From NCBI RefSeq assembly GCF_022751215.1, contig NZ_JAICDG010000009.1, forward strand, positions 62,001 to 126,000: a stretch of DNA of 64,000 bases. Direction: 5' to 3'. Positions 36,609-45,944 of this stretch are shown one piece after another. Position 1 is the stretch's first letter. Every line of letters starts with the position of its first letter. This DNA is from Actinomadura terrae. Its GTDB lineage: Bacteria; Actinomycetota; Actinomycetes; Streptosporangiales; Streptosporangiaceae. The notes beneath the pieces were generated by a model. The model was not told the DNA's origin, made no database searches, and was given only the letters and a program-made list of their open reading frames with translations. A program made the translations under genes and the position numbers.

Positions 36609-37619
36609 TCAGCGGGCGAACGGGTGGCGCCCGACCACCTTTCCCTCGGAGTTCAGGAGGGTGAGCACGCCGGTGATCCGCTCCCCCTCGCGCCGTGGGC
36701 GGTACATGCGCGGCGCGGTCGCGAAGATCGTCACGGCTCCGCGGCGGCCCACCGTGGCCCGCCCGCAGTTGGCCCCGCCCTGCCCGCGGGCCCCGCACGC
36801 GAACCGCATGCGGGTGCCGTCGGTGTAGACGGCCTCGAAGGAGGCGACCGGCGCCTTGGCGAACCCCACCCAGGACGCCTCCCCGGCGCCGCGTTCGCCG
36901 GAGTAGCCGACGAAGGAGTTCCACCCCCGGGGCGCGACCCGGGTGTAGGCACGGCATATCGTCCGGCGCCCGGCCTTGCTCAGGGCCTGGATCTGGATGT
37001 TCCCCGAGGCCTCCTCCATCGGGACGAACCACCGGCCGGGGTCGCCGGGATCGCGCAGCGCGCCGACCTGCCGCAGCGCCAGCGCCCGCCCCTGGGGAGG
37101 GGTGGCGCCGGCGCACAGCGTGGCCAGCGTCTTGGCGACCTCGCGTGGGGTGAGGATCGCCGAGGGCGGGGGCTGGCTCCCGCTTCCCTGGGCCAGGGGG
37201 CCGGCGCGGTGCTCCCGGTCGCTCCCGCCGCCGGGCAGGTGCGACGGCACCAGCGTGATCGCGACGGCGGTGCAGGCGACGGCGGACGCGGCGAGGACGG
37301 GCCCGGCCAGACGGCGGCGCCCGCGACCCCGATAGCCCCTGCGGTCGGCACGCTCCCGCACGCGCTCCCAGGCATCGGGGCTCACCGTGTACGACTCGCC
37401 CTGCGCGCGCAGCGCCTCCCGCAGGGCCCTCTCGACATCCGCCCTGCTCTCCGTACCCGCCTGGTCCGCGGCACCCGTCTTGCCGTGTGTTCCTGTCCTG
37501 CCCTCGGTACCCGACTTGCCCTCGGTACCTGGCCTGCTCTCGGTGCCCGCCTTGCCCTCGGTACCCGTCTGGCTCCCGGTACCCGTCTGGCTCTCGTCCG
37601 CCTTGCCGATGTCCGTCAT
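36609..37619 (-). CDS. Membrane-anchored partner of the ECF sigma factor
   Basis: A 336-residue single-pass protein coupled to the sigma gene by an ATGA overlap, the position of an anti-sigma factor. The N-terminal 60 residues are repeats of GTEGK, GTES and GTEGR type. A short helical segment (ERALREALRAQGESYTVSPD) and one membrane helix (about residues 105-128) follow, and then an extracellular domain of about 200 residues with several Cys (LCAGAT, TICRAY, FACGARG, NCGRAT). No zinc-binding anti-sigma motif is visible. It resembles the CU044_5270-type membrane proteins paired with SigE-family factors. Confidence 0.7.
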   Translation of the reverse strand: MTDIGKADESQTGTGSQTGTEGKAGTESRPGTEGKSGTEGRTGTHGKTGAADQAGTESRADVERALREALRAQGESYTVSPDAWERVRERADRRGYRGRGRRRLAGPVLAASAVACTAVAITLVPSHLPGGGSDREHRAGPLAQGSGSQPPPSAILTPREVAKTLATLCAGATPPQGRALALRQVGALRDPGDPGRWFVPMEEASGNIQIQALSKAGRRTICRAYTRVAPRGWNSFVGYSGERGAGEASWVGFAKAPVASFEAVYTDGTRMRFACGARGQGGANCGRATVGRRGAVTIFATAPRMYRPRREGERITGVLTLLNSEGKVVGRHPFAR

Positions 37620-38140
37620 TCCGGGGCACCTCCCAGGGCGCGCTGGAGGGCGGCGATGCCGCGCCTGATGTGGGTCTTGGCCGAGCCGGGCGAGACGTCC
37701 ATCGCCTCGGCCACCTCGTGGTCGGTGAGGTCGAGCCAGTAGCGCAGGACGAGGGCCTCGCGCTGCCTGCGCGACAGGCCGTCCAGGGCGACGATCAGCT
37801 CGCGGTGGCCCTCCCGGTCGAGCGCCACCAGCTCGGCGGCGGCGGCCGGTTCGGGCGGCGGGGGCTGCCGGAGGCGGACGAGGCGCAGGTGGCGGCGCCG
37901 GTTGCGGGTCAGGTTGCAGACGGTGGCGCGCAGGTAGGCGGGCGCGGTCTCGGGACGCCGCAGCGCCCCGCCGCGTCCCTGGAGGCGGGCGAAGGCCTCC
38001 TGCGCCACGTCCTCGGGGTCGTCCGCGCCCAGCAGGCCTGCGAGCCCCACGAGCCGCGGGTAGTGCGCGGCGAACAGCTCCTCCAGGGCGGACCTGGACA
38101 GGGTCGCCGCCTCGCCGCGGCCAAGGTCTTCGACGGACAT
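37616..38140 (-). CDS. SigE-family ECF RNA polymerase sigma factor
   Basis: Alternative sigma factor of about 174 residues. Region 2 is ALEELFAAHYPRLVGLAGLL followed by DPEDVAQEAFARLQ, region 4 is LDGLSRRQREALVLRYW followed by HEVAEAMDVSPGSAKTHIRR, and a Pro-rich linker joins them. The start is uncertain: ATG 38140 begins near the domain, and in-frame starts at 38179 and 38191 would add 13-17 residues. It overlaps its membrane partner gene by 4 bases and is divergent from a heparinase-like lipoprotein, a likely member of its regulon. Confidence 0.88.
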   Translation of the reverse strand: MSVEDLGRGEAATLSRSALEELFAAHYPRLVGLAGLLGADDPEDVAQEAFARLQGRGGALRRPETAPAYLRATVCNLTRNRRRHLRLVRLRQPPPPEPAAAAELVALDREGHRELIVALDGLSRRQREALVLRYWLDLTDHEVAEAMDVSPGSAKTHIRRGIAALQRALGGAPE

Positions 38141-38271
38141 CACGTCGATAGGACACCCGGGCGGGAGGATGGATGACATCGGGCGCCACACGTTCCGTGC
38201 CGTCGCCGAGCGTTCACCATCCCGTCACCCGCGACCGTCAACCATCGCCCGACGTGATGTGTCTCTGACCC

Positions 38272-40236
38272 GTGTACAAAGGATCTTCGGGAAGGCCGCG
38301 CCGCGCCGGGGGCACCGTCGCGGGGAAGCTCAGGGGCACGGTCGCGGGCAGGCTCGCGGGCGCCGCCGCGCTGTTGGCGCTGGTCACGGCCTGTGAGGGG
38401 TCAGCCGGGTCGGCGCCGTTCGGGTCGGTGTCACCGGGTGGCCCTGAGGGCGGCGACGTAGGCGCCATGGGGGGCGGTGAGAGCAAGGCGAAATGCCTCG
38501 GGTTCAACGGCCTGGACGGGCTGAACCCGGCGGCGGAGGTCCGCGCGGGCCGGTTCAGGGTCCCCGGCTCGGCCGCGACGCGGATCGCGACCGGCACGGA
38601 CGTCGACTGGGGCCTGGACCCCTTCAACGACCGGACGTGGCAGCTCTGGCTGCACTCCCTCGAATGGCTCGGCGGCACGATCAAGGAGTACGAGCGGACA
38701 CGCGACCCGTCCGCCCTCGACCTCGCCACCGGGATCGCCCGGGACTGGCTCGCCGACAACGCCCGGCCGGAGCGGTTCGACGAGCACCGGCGCGAGTCGA
38801 TCTTCGAGGGCACGAAGTTCCGGCTGGCGACGCTCGTCTGCCTGCGCCGGTATCGGAGCGGGCGCTGGCTGGACGAGGCGATCGCCCGGCACGCGGAGTG
38901 GCTCGCCGATCCGAAGCACTACTCGGGCCCCTGGAACCACGGCACCGACGAGTCCATGATCTTGATGACGGCGGGCTGCGGGATCGGCCGCGCCGACCTC
39001 GTCGACGCCGGCCACCGGCGGCTGCTGGACTCGATGCTCGCCCCGCCCGGCGGCGCGCGGCCCGCGATCGACGAGGAGGGCGCCAACAGCGAGCAGTCCA
39101 CGCACTACTCCGTCTACAACCGGGGCCGGTGGCGGCTGGCGTTCGAGGTGATGCGCGTCTGCGGCCGTCCCGCGCCGCCCGAGTTCCTCGAACGGCACCG
39201 CAGGATGGACGAGTTCATCGCGTTCCAGACGACGCCCGGCGGGGACCAGCTCCAGATCGGCGAGTCCTACGCGGCCAGGGCGTCCGACATCAGCGCGCCG
39301 GGGAACGGCCCGCTCAGGTACGTCGCGACCGGCGGCGCCAAGGGCACCCCGCCGCGCCACCGGGCACGCGTCTACCAGGCGGGATACGTCATGGGACGCT
39401 CCGGCTGGGGCAGGCGGGGCCGGAGGCTCGCCGACGAGATGTCCTACACCGCGCGGTTTGGCCCCGGCCGGTACGCGCACGGCCAGAACGACCACATGGC
39501 GCTCACGTTCCACGCGCTCGGCCGCGACATCCTCGTCCCGAGCGGGCACATCGGCTACAGCGACCCGGAGTGGAACGCCTGGCTGCGCTCGCCCGACGCG
39601 CACAGCACGGTCGTCGTGCGGGGCGCGGAGTTCGACCCGAAGGCCCCGACGGAGCTGACCGCGCACCGGTTCCGACTCGGTGCCGACACGTTCCGGTTCA
39701 CCGACACCGCCTTCGCCGGGACGACCCGGTCACGGACAGTGCTCGCCGCCTCCGACCCCGACGCGCTGCTGGTGCTGGACGACGTCGCGTCCGCCGCGTC
39801 CGTTCCCGTGGAGCAGCTCTGGCACCTTCCGGCCGAGTTCACCGCCGTCCCGGACGGGACGGGCGCGATCGCGACGGCGGGCAAGGTCCGCGTCCACTTC
39901 CTTCAGATTCCGCTGCCCGGCTCGGCGCCGCTCCCCGCCCGGATCACCCGGGGCAGCCTCAAGCCGCCGCAGGGGTGGATCGTCCCGGCCCCGCGCAAGC
40001 CCCTCCCCGCGCCGGTGGTGTCGTTTCCCGCCGAGGGACCGAAGGTGCGGATGCTGACGCTGATCGCTCCCGTCCGTGGTGAGGGACGACGTGGAGGAGG
40101 CGGCCACGGCGAGGAGCGGCCGCAGGTGCGGACGAGCGCACTGCCGGGCGGCGGGCTGCGCGTCGAGGCGGAGTTCTCCGGCCGCCGCCTCACCGCCGAG
40201 GTCGCCCCGGACGGGACGCTCCGCCGCCTCCCCTGA
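38272..40236 (+). CDS. Heparinase II/III-like lipoprotein
   Basis: A 654-residue predicted exported polysaccharide lyase or related glycan-acting protein. The N-terminus has a lipoprotein-like signal (LAGAAALLALVTACEG, lipobox VTAC). The first half is an alpha/alpha-toroid region (FEGTKFRLATLVCLRRYRSG; GPWNHGTDESMILMTAGC; EEGANSEQSTHYSVYNRGRW), as in heparinase_II_N. The second half is the beta-rich heparinase II/III domain (GRYAHGQNDHMALTFHALGR; LVPSGHIGYSDPEWN). The GTG start has no ribosome binding site. It is divergent from an ECF sigma operon and was probably inserted between whiA and gap together with it. The substrate is unknown. Confidence 0.8.
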   Translation: MYKGSSGRPRRAGGTVAGKLRGTVAGRLAGAAALLALVTACEGSAGSAPFGSVSPGGPEGGDVGAMGGGESKAKCLGFNGLDGLNPAAEVRAGRFRVPGSAATRIATGTDVDWGLDPFNDRTWQLWLHSLEWLGGTIKEYERTRDPSALDLATGIARDWLADNARPERFDEHRRESIFEGTKFRLATLVCLRRYRSGRWLDEAIARHAEWLADPKHYSGPWNHGTDESMILMTAGCGIGRADLVDAGHRRLLDSMLAPPGGARPAIDEEGANSEQSTHYSVYNRGRWRLAFEVMRVCGRPAPPEFLERHRRMDEFIAFQTTPGGDQLQIGESYAARASDISAPGNGPLRYVATGGAKGTPPRHRARVYQAGYVMGRSGWGRRGRRLADEMSYTARFGPGRYAHGQNDHMALTFHALGRDILVPSGHIGYSDPEWNAWLRSPDAHSTVVVRGAEFDPKAPTELTAHRFRLGADTFRFTDTAFAGTTRSRTVLAASDPDALLVLDDVASAASVPVEQLWHLPAEFTAVPDGTGAIATAGKVRVHFLQIPLPGSAPLPARITRGSLKPPQGWIVPAPRKPLPAPVVSFPAEGPKVRMLTLIAPVRGEGRRGGGGHGEERPQVRTSALPGGGLRVEAEFSGRRLTAEVAPDGTLRRLP

Positions 40237-40249
40237 CCCCGGCGACCGC

Positions 40250-40363
40250 GCGGCGGCCAGGTGGGCGGGCGGCGGGCGGGTGACCAGGCGTCGGCCGGGT
40301 AACCAAGCGGCGGCCGGGTGGGCGGGCGTCGTCCAGGTGAGCGGGTGGCCGGGCGGCGGGCGC
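40250..40363. repeat. Tandem array, six units of 19 bp
   Basis: Units start at 40250, 40269, 40288, 40307, 40326 and 40345; examples are GCGGCGGCCGGGTGGGCGG and GCGTCGGCCGGGTAACCAA. The array fills the gap between the convergent heparinase-like gene and whiA. Confidence 0.85.
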
Positions 40364-40367
40364 GGGG

Positions 40368-41348
40368 TCAGGGGGCGAGCATGTCGGCGGTGAGGTTCGC
40401 CTCGGTACCGGGGATGCCCTGGTCGCCGGCCCGCTTGTCGGCCATCGCGAGCAGCCGCCTGATCCGCCCGGCGATGGCGTCCTTGGTGAGCGGCGGGTCG
40501 GCGAGTTGGCCGAGCTCCTCCAGCGACGCCTGCTTGTGCTCCAGCCGCAGCCGTCCCGCGTTCACCAGGTGCTCGGGGGCGTCGTCGCCGAGGATCTCCA
40601 GCGCGCGGGCGACCCTGGCCCCGGCGGCGACGGCGGCGCGCGCCGAGCGGCGCAGGTTGGCGTCGTCGAAGTTGGCGAGCCGGTTGGCGGTGGCGCGCAC
40701 CTCGCGGCGCATCCGCCGCTCCTCCCACGCCAGGACGCTGTCGTGGGCGCCGAGCCGGGTGAGCAGCGCACTGATCGCGTCCCCGTCGCGGACGACGACC
40801 CGGTCGACGCCGCGGACCTCGCGCGCCTTGGCGTGGATCTTCAGCCGGCGGGCGGCGCCGACCAGCGCGAGCGCCGCCTCCGGGCCGGGGCAGGTCACCT
40901 CCAGCGACATCGACCGGCCCGGCTCGGTGAGCGACCCGTGCGCGAGGAACGCCCCCCGCCAGGCCGACTCGGCGTCGCACGCGGCGCCCGCGACCACATG
41001 CCGGGGCAGCCCCCGGACGGGCCGTCCGTTGTTGTCGATGAGCCCGGTCTGCCGCGCGAGGGACTCACCGTCGCGGAACACGCGGACCACGTAGCGGTTG
41101 CCCTTGCGCAGCCCGCTCGGCGCGAGCACCACCACCTCCGAGGTGTGCCCGAACACCTCGGCGACGTCCTTGATGAGCCGCCGCGCCGCCACTCCGGTGT
41201 CGATCTCGGCCTCGATCACGATGCGCCCGCTGACCAGGTGCAGACCCCCCGCGAACCGCAGCAGCGTCGAGACCTCGGCCTTGCGGCAGCACGGCTTGAG
41301 CACCGTGAGCCGGCTCAGCTCGTCCTTGACCACACCGGTCATCGCCAT
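40368..41348 (-). CDS. whiA: WhiA sporulation/cell-division regulator
   Basis: DNA-binding protein that controls sporulation septation in actinomycetes and is conserved beyond sporulating species. The N-terminal LAGLIDADG-like region (VKDELSRLTVLKPCCRKAEV; RRLIKDVAEVFGH) is followed by a C-terminal helix-turn-helix (LEELGQLADPPLTKDAIAGR). Its length of 326 residues is normal. GGGAGGG stands about 8 bases before ATG 41348. It follows yvcK, rapZ and uvrC on the same strand, the universal order. Confidence 0.97.
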   Translation of the reverse strand: MAMTGVVKDELSRLTVLKPCCRKAEVSTLLRFAGGLHLVSGRIVIEAEIDTGVAARRLIKDVAEVFGHTSEVVVLAPSGLRKGNRYVVRVFRDGESLARQTGLIDNNGRPVRGLPRHVVAGAACDAESAWRGAFLAHGSLTEPGRSMSLEVTCPGPEAALALVGAARRLKIHAKAREVRGVDRVVVRDGDAISALLTRLGAHDSVLAWEERRMRREVRATANRLANFDDANLRRSARAAVAAGARVARALEILGDDAPEHLVNAGRLRLEHKQASLEELGQLADPPLTKDAIAGRIRRLLAMADKRAGDQGIPGTEANLTADMLAP

Positions 41349-41408
41349 AGATGAACCCTCCCCCTATCGGACTTCCAGCAGTCTCGCCGATGACGGCCCG
41401 ACCGGACG

Positions 41409-42974
41409 TCACTCACTGAATATCTGTACGAAGGCTTGGGCCAGACGGGCCGGATCATGACGCGGGGAACCGTCGTCGGCGGCGACCCCGGCGAGCACCA
41501 GCCGCCCGCCGAGCCGCCGGACGGCCTTCTCCAGGGCGGCCGGGTCGTCCACGACGCCCGCGTCGGCGATGACGACGTCCACGCTCAGATCGGGCGCGTG
41601 CGCCTGGAGGACCTCCAGGTGGGCCTGCGGAGAGAAGTCGTCGGTCTCCCCCGGCTGCGGCGCCAGGTTCAGCGCGACGACGCGGCGGGCGCGGGAGGAG
41701 GTGAGCGCGCGGGCGAGCGCGGGCACCTTCAGATGCGGCAGGACGCTGGTGAACCACGACCCGGGGCCGAACACGATCCAGTCGGCGTCCTCCACGGCGG
41801 CGAGCGCCTCCGGGCAGGCGGGCGGATCGGCGGGCACCAGCGACACCCCGAGCACGCTGCCCGGCGTCTTCGCGCACGCCACCTGCCCCTTCACCCGCGT
41901 GACCTCGTCCGGACGGGACGGATCGGCCCCCCGCACCTCGGCCACGATGTCCATCGGGACCGCCGCCATCGGCAGCACGCGGCCGTGCGCGCCGAGCAGC
42001 CGTCCCACCCAGTCCAACCCCGCGACCGTGGACCCGGAAGGCGCCCCCCAAGCAGGCCCCCCAGGCACACCCCCACCCACGCCGGCGACAACCCCGTCAG
42101 ACACACCAGGCCCCGCCACAACCGCAGCCGCCTCAGCCGAGCCGCCCCGCGCGTCACCCAAGACACCGCCGGACTCATCGCCGCGCGAGCCGCCGGGGGC
42201 GTCGCCGGACGAACCCTCAGCCGCGCCGCCTTGCGCGCTGCCTGGGCCGCCGCCGGCCGAACCCTCCAATGTGATGCTGGACGGGCCGCCGGGCGGAACG
42301 CCTGGGACACTGCCGGGCGCGTCGTTAGGCGCCGCCTCAGCCGAGCCTCCGCGCGCGTCGACCAAGGCGCCGCTGGGCTCGTCGCCGCGCGAGCCGCTCA
42401 CCGCGTCGCCGGATGAACCCTCGGCCGAGCTGCCTTGCGGGTCGCCCGCCGCGCTGGCGGGGGCGTGGTTGGGCGGGCCCTCAGGTGGGCCGCCTTGCGT
42501 GGCGCCTGGGGTTTGGGTGGGGGAAGTTTCTGGTGGGGTGGTGGGCGGGGTGCCGGTGGAGGCGCCGCCCAGGAGTTCCCACAGGGCGACGATCAGCAGG
42601 TTGCCGACGGCGTGGCCCTGGAGGTCGCCCTCGCTGCGGAAGCGGTGCTGGACCACGTCACGCCAGGTCTGGCCCCACTGGTCGTCGCCGCACAGCGCGG
42701 CGAGCGCCATCCGCAGGTCGCCGGGCGGCAGGACGCCGAGTTCGCGGCGCAGCCGTCCGCTGGAGCCGCCGTCGTCGGCGACCGTGACCACCGCGGTCAG
42801 CCGGTCGGTGACGCGGCGCAGCGCCGACAACGAGGCGTACAGGCCGTGGCCGCCGCCGAGCGCGACGACCTTCGGGCCGAGGGGCTTCACCGTGCCGTTT
42901 CTCTCTCCGTCCGCGACCCGGGCCGGTTCCCGGACGGGCTCCCCGGCGGGGGTCTCACTCGCGGCCGAGGTCAC
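41409..42974 (-). CDS. yvcK: YvcK/CofD-like protein with a ~180-residue insertion
   Basis: UDP-sugar-binding regulator of carbon flow and peptidoglycan precursor supply. The core signatures are KVVALGGGHGLYASLSALRR, TVADDGGSSGRLRRELGVLP, GHAVGNLLIVALW, VFGPGSWFTSVLPHL and VIADAGVVDDP. About 178 residues of Gly/Ala/Pro/Ser-rich repeat (residues about 137-314) are inserted between VALWELLG and DWVGRLLGAHGRVLP; the family normally has a short loop there, so the protein is 521 residues instead of about 330-350. The start is uncertain: GTG 42974 overlaps rapZ by 20 bases, while GTG 42890, with GGAGAG upstream, would give a compact N-terminus. Confidence 0.93.
   Translation of the reverse strand: MTSAASETPAGEPVREPARVADGERNGTVKPLGPKVVALGGGHGLYASLSALRRVTDRLTAVVTVADDGGSSGRLRRELGVLPPGDLRMALAALCGDDQWGQTWRDVVQHRFRSEGDLQGHAVGNLLIVALWELLGGASTGTPPTTPPETSPTQTPGATQGGPPEGPPNHAPASAAGDPQGSSAEGSSGDAVSGSRGDEPSGALVDARGGSAEAAPNDAPGSVPGVPPGGPSSITLEGSAGGGPGSAQGGAAEGSSGDAPGGSRGDESGGVLGDARGGSAEAAAVVAGPGVSDGVVAGVGGGVPGGPAWGAPSGSTVAGLDWVGRLLGAHGRVLPMAAVPMDIVAEVRGADPSRPDEVTRVKGQVACAKTPGSVLGVSLVPADPPACPEALAAVEDADWIVFGPGSWFTSVLPHLKVPALARALTSSRARRVVALNLAPQPGETDDFSPQAHLEVLQAHAPDLSVDVVIADAGVVDDPAALEKAVRRLGGRLVLAGVAADDGSPRHDPARLAQAFVQIFSE
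42130..42449 (-). repeat. Internal duplication of about 115 bp within yvcK
   Basis: A segment starting at 42130 recurs at 42334, offset by 204 bases (68 codons). The encoded copies share AEGSSGDA, SRGDE, DARGGSAEAA and flanking residues. It lies entirely within the low-complexity insertion. Confidence 0.8.
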
Positions 42975-43833
42975 GATGGGCGACCTGGACCTCGATGCCC
43001 TCGTCCCGCAGCCGGGCGGTGATCTGTTCCGCCATGGCCACACTACGGTGTTTGCCGCCGGTACAGCCCACGGCCAGCGTCACGTAGTGTTTGCCCTCAC
43101 GTTCGTAGCCGTCGGCGAGCAGCCGCAGCACCTCGGAGTAGGCGTCCAGGAACTCCTTGGCGCCGCGCTGGCCCAGCACGTAGTCGCGGACGGCGGCGTC
43201 GCGGCCGGTCTTCGGGCGCAGCTCCGGCACCCAGTGCGGGTTCGGCAGGAAGCGGCAGTCGACGACGAGGTCGGCGTCGACGGGCAGGCCGTACTTGTAG
43301 CCGAACGACACGACGGTCGCGCGCAGGCTCGACTCGCCGGTGTCGTTGCCGAAGAACCCGATGATCTTGTTGCGCAGCTCGTGCACGTTGAGGCCGCTGG
43401 TGTCGATCACCAGGTCGGCCTCGGCGCGGACCTCGCGGACCAGCTCGCGCTCGCGGGCGATCCCCTCGACCAGTCGCCCGTCGCCCTGGAGGGGGTGCGG
43501 GCGGCGGACGCTCTCGAACCGGCGCACCAGGTCGGCGTCGCCGGCCTCCAGGAACACCACGCGCGGGTGGACGCCGCGCGCCTCCAGCTCGGCGATCGAG
43601 GAGTGCAGGTCCTCGGTGAACGCGCGGCTCCGCACGTCCACGACGACGGCGATGCGGGGCACCGCGTCGCGCACCCGGCCGCCGAGGTCGGCCATCGTGG
43701 CCAGCAGCCCCGGCGGGAGGTTGTCGACCACGAACCAGTCGAGGTCCTCCAGCGACTTCGCCGCCGTGCTCCGGCCCGCCCCCGACATCCCGGTCACGAT
43801 CACGATGTCCGGGACGTTCGTCTCACTCGTCAT
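42955..43833 (-). CDS. rapZ: RNase adapter protein RapZ (YvcJ-like)
   Basis: P-loop NTPase of 292 residues. Walker A is GMSGAGRST at residues 15-23, and the family motifs VDNLPPGLL, VDVRSRAF, FLEAGDADLVRRF and SFGYKYGLP are present. The C-terminal domain (DCRFLPNPHWVPELRP; VGCTGGKHRSVAMAEQI) is the nucleotide- or RNA-binding part. In enterobacteria the homologue targets an sRNA to RNase E; in Gram-positives the role is less clear. It overlaps the uvrC stop by 11 bases and the yvcK start by 20. Confidence 0.96.
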   Translation of the reverse strand: MTSETNVPDIVIVTGMSGAGRSTAAKSLEDLDWFVVDNLPPGLLATMADLGGRVRDAVPRIAVVVDVRSRAFTEDLHSSIAELEARGVHPRVVFLEAGDADLVRRFESVRRPHPLQGDGRLVEGIARERELVREVRAEADLVIDTSGLNVHELRNKIIGFFGNDTGESSLRATVVSFGYKYGLPVDADLVVDCRFLPNPHWVPELRPKTGRDAAVRDYVLGQRGAKEFLDAYSEVLRLLADGYEREGKHYVTLAVGCTGGKHRSVAMAEQITARLRDEGIEVQVAHRDLGRE

Positions 43834-45937
43834 GCCGCTTCCCCCTGTGCTTCGCGTCGCCGTGCTTCCCGTCGCCGCGTTCCCCGTTGCCGCGTTCCCC
43901 ATCGCTGCCGGCACCGCCGCCGGCGCCGGCCCCGCCCGGGCCGCCGGACCGGCCGCTCGGGCCGCCCGTGCCACTCGTTCCACTTGTGTCGCCCGTGCCC
44001 GGCTCGGTCGCCCCGGTCCGGCCGTTCAGCGCGGCGACGATGCCCTCCGCGCTGCGCGGGCCGATGCCCGGGACCTCCGCGACCTGCTCGGGCGTGGCCT
44101 CCTTCAACCGCTTCAGCGATCCGAAGTGTTTCAGCAGCGCCGCCCTCCGCGCAGGGCCCAGACCCGGAACGTTATCGAGTTCGCTCACCGTCATGGCCTT
44201 GGAGCGGCGCTGCCGGTGGAAGGTGATCGCGAACCGGTGCGCCTCGTCGCGGATCCGCTGGACGAGGAACATGCCCTCGCTGTTGCGCGGCAGGATCACC
44301 GGGTCGGCCTCGCCGGGCAGCCACAGCTCCTCCAGCCGCTTGGCGATCCCGCAGACCGCGATGTCGTCGACGCCCAGCTCGTCCAGGGCCCGCTGCGCGG
44401 CGGCGACCTGCGGGGGGCCGCCGTCCACGATCACCAGGTTCGGTGGATAGGCGAACTTGCGGGGGCGGCCGGTCTCGGGGTCGATCGGCTGGTGGGGGCC
44501 CTCGTCCTCGGGGTCGCCGAGGCTGTCGAGCTCGCCGGTCTTCTCGCTCTCGGCGAGGTAGCGCCGGAACCGGCGGGTGATCACCTCGTGGATGGAGCGG
44601 ACGTCGTCCTGCCCCTCGACCGCCTTGATCGTGAACCGGCGATACTCGCTCTTGCGGGCCAGGCCGTCCTCGAACACGACCATCGAGGCGACCACGTTCG
44701 TGCCCTGGAGGTTGGAGACGTCGTAGCACTCGACGCGCAGCGGGGCGTCGTCGAGCTCCAGCGCCTCCTGAATCTCCTGGAGCGCGCGGCTGCGGGTGGT
44801 CAGGTCGGACGCGCGGCGCGTCTTGTGCTGCTTGAGCGCCTCGTGCGCGTTGCGGGCGACGGTCTCCAGCAGGGTCTTCTTGTCGCCGCGCTGCGGGACG
44901 CGCAGCCGGACGGGCCCGCCGCGCTGCTCGCTGAGCAGCTCGGTCATGGCGTCCTCCTCCGGCGGCTGCGCGGGGACGAGGACCTCGCGGGGCACCGAGT
45001 CGCTCTCGCTGTAGACCTGGATGAGGAAGTGCTCGACGAGGTCGGCGGTGGTGACGTCCTCGACCTTGTCGACGACCCAGCCGCGCTGCCCGCGGATCCG
45101 GCCGCCGCGCACGTAGAAGACCTGGACGGCCGCCTCCAGCTCGTCCTCGGCGAAGGCGATCATGTCGCAGTCGGTGGAGTCGGCGAGGACGACCGCCTGC
45201 CGCTCCAGGGCGCGCTCCAGCGCGCGGATGTCGTCGCGGAGCCGGGCGGCGCGCTCGTACTCCTGGGACGCGGCCGCCTCCCGCATGTCGCGTTCGAGGC
45301 GCCGGGTGAAGCGGGTGGTGTGGCCCGCCATGAAGTCGCCGAAGTCCTCGGCGAGCATGCGGTGCTCGTCGGGCGTGACGCGGCCCACGCACGGCGCCGA
45401 GCACTTGCCGATGTAGCCGAGCAGGCAGGGCCGGTCGAGCTGGTGCTGCCGCTTGAACACCCCGGCGCTGCACGTCCGGACGGGGAACACCCGCAACAGC
45501 TGGTCGACCGTCTCCCGGATGGCCCACGCGTGCGAGTACGGGCCGAAGTAGCGCACGCCCTTCTTCTTCGCTCCCCGCATCACCATCACCCTCGGGAACT
45601 CCTCGTTGAGGGTGACCGCGAGATACGGATACGACTTGTCGTCGCGGTAACGGACGTTGAACCGAGGATCGAACTCCTTGATCCAGGAGTACTCCAGTTG
45701 CAGCGCCTCGACCTCGGTGCCGACGACGGTCCAGTCGACCTTGGCCGCCGTCCGCACCATCGTCTGGGTGCGGGGGTGCAGCGAGGAGAAGTCGGCGAAG
45801 TAGGAGTTCAGCCGCGAGCGCAGGCTCTTCGCCTTCCCCACGTAGATGACCCGGCCGTGCTCGTCGCGGAATCGGTACACGCCGGGCGACTCGGGGATGG
45901 AGCCTGGAGCGGGTCGGTAGGTCGCCGGATCTGCCAC
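43823..45937 (-). CDS. uvrC: Excinuclease ABC subunit C
   Basis: Dual nuclease of nucleotide excision repair. Domains in order are a GIY-YIG nuclease (SPGVYRFRDEHGRVIYVGKA, residues about 14-95), a Cys-rich region (CLLGYIGKCSAPC), a UVR motif, an RNase H-like nuclease (RVECYDVSNLQGTNVVASMV; LVIVDGGPPQV) and a helix-hairpin-helix pair (VPGLGPARRAALLKHF; VPGIGPRSAEGI). About 58 extra C-terminal residues are Gly/Ser/Lys repeats ending KHRGKRHDE. GTG 45937 was chosen at VADPATYRP; the sequence TAGGCT 7 bases upstream suggests a leaderless mRNA. Confidence 0.96.
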   Translation of the reverse strand: MADPATYRPAPGSIPESPGVYRFRDEHGRVIYVGKAKSLRSRLNSYFADFSSLHPRTQTMVRTAAKVDWTVVGTEVEALQLEYSWIKEFDPRFNVRYRDDKSYPYLAVTLNEEFPRVMVMRGAKKKGVRYFGPYSHAWAIRETVDQLLRVFPVRTCSAGVFKRQHQLDRPCLLGYIGKCSAPCVGRVTPDEHRMLAEDFGDFMAGHTTRFTRRLERDMREAAASQEYERAARLRDDIRALERALERQAVVLADSTDCDMIAFAEDELEAAVQVFYVRGGRIRGQRGWVVDKVEDVTTADLVEHFLIQVYSESDSVPREVLVPAQPPEEDAMTELLSEQRGGPVRLRVPQRGDKKTLLETVARNAHEALKQHKTRRASDLTTRSRALQEIQEALELDDAPLRVECYDVSNLQGTNVVASMVVFEDGLARKSEYRRFTIKAVEGQDDVRSIHEVITRRFRRYLAESEKTGELDSLGDPEDEGPHQPIDPETGRPRKFAYPPNLVIVDGGPPQVAAAQRALDELGVDDIAVCGIAKRLEELWLPGEADPVILPRNSEGMFLVQRIRDEAHRFAITFHRQRRSKAMTVSELDNVPGLGPARRAALLKHFGSLKRLKEATPEQVAEVPGIGPRSAEGIVAALNGRTGATEPGTGDTSGTSGTGGPSGRSGGPGGAGAGGGAGSDGERGNGERGDGKHGDAKHRGKRHDE

Positions 45938-45944
45938 GCTGAAA

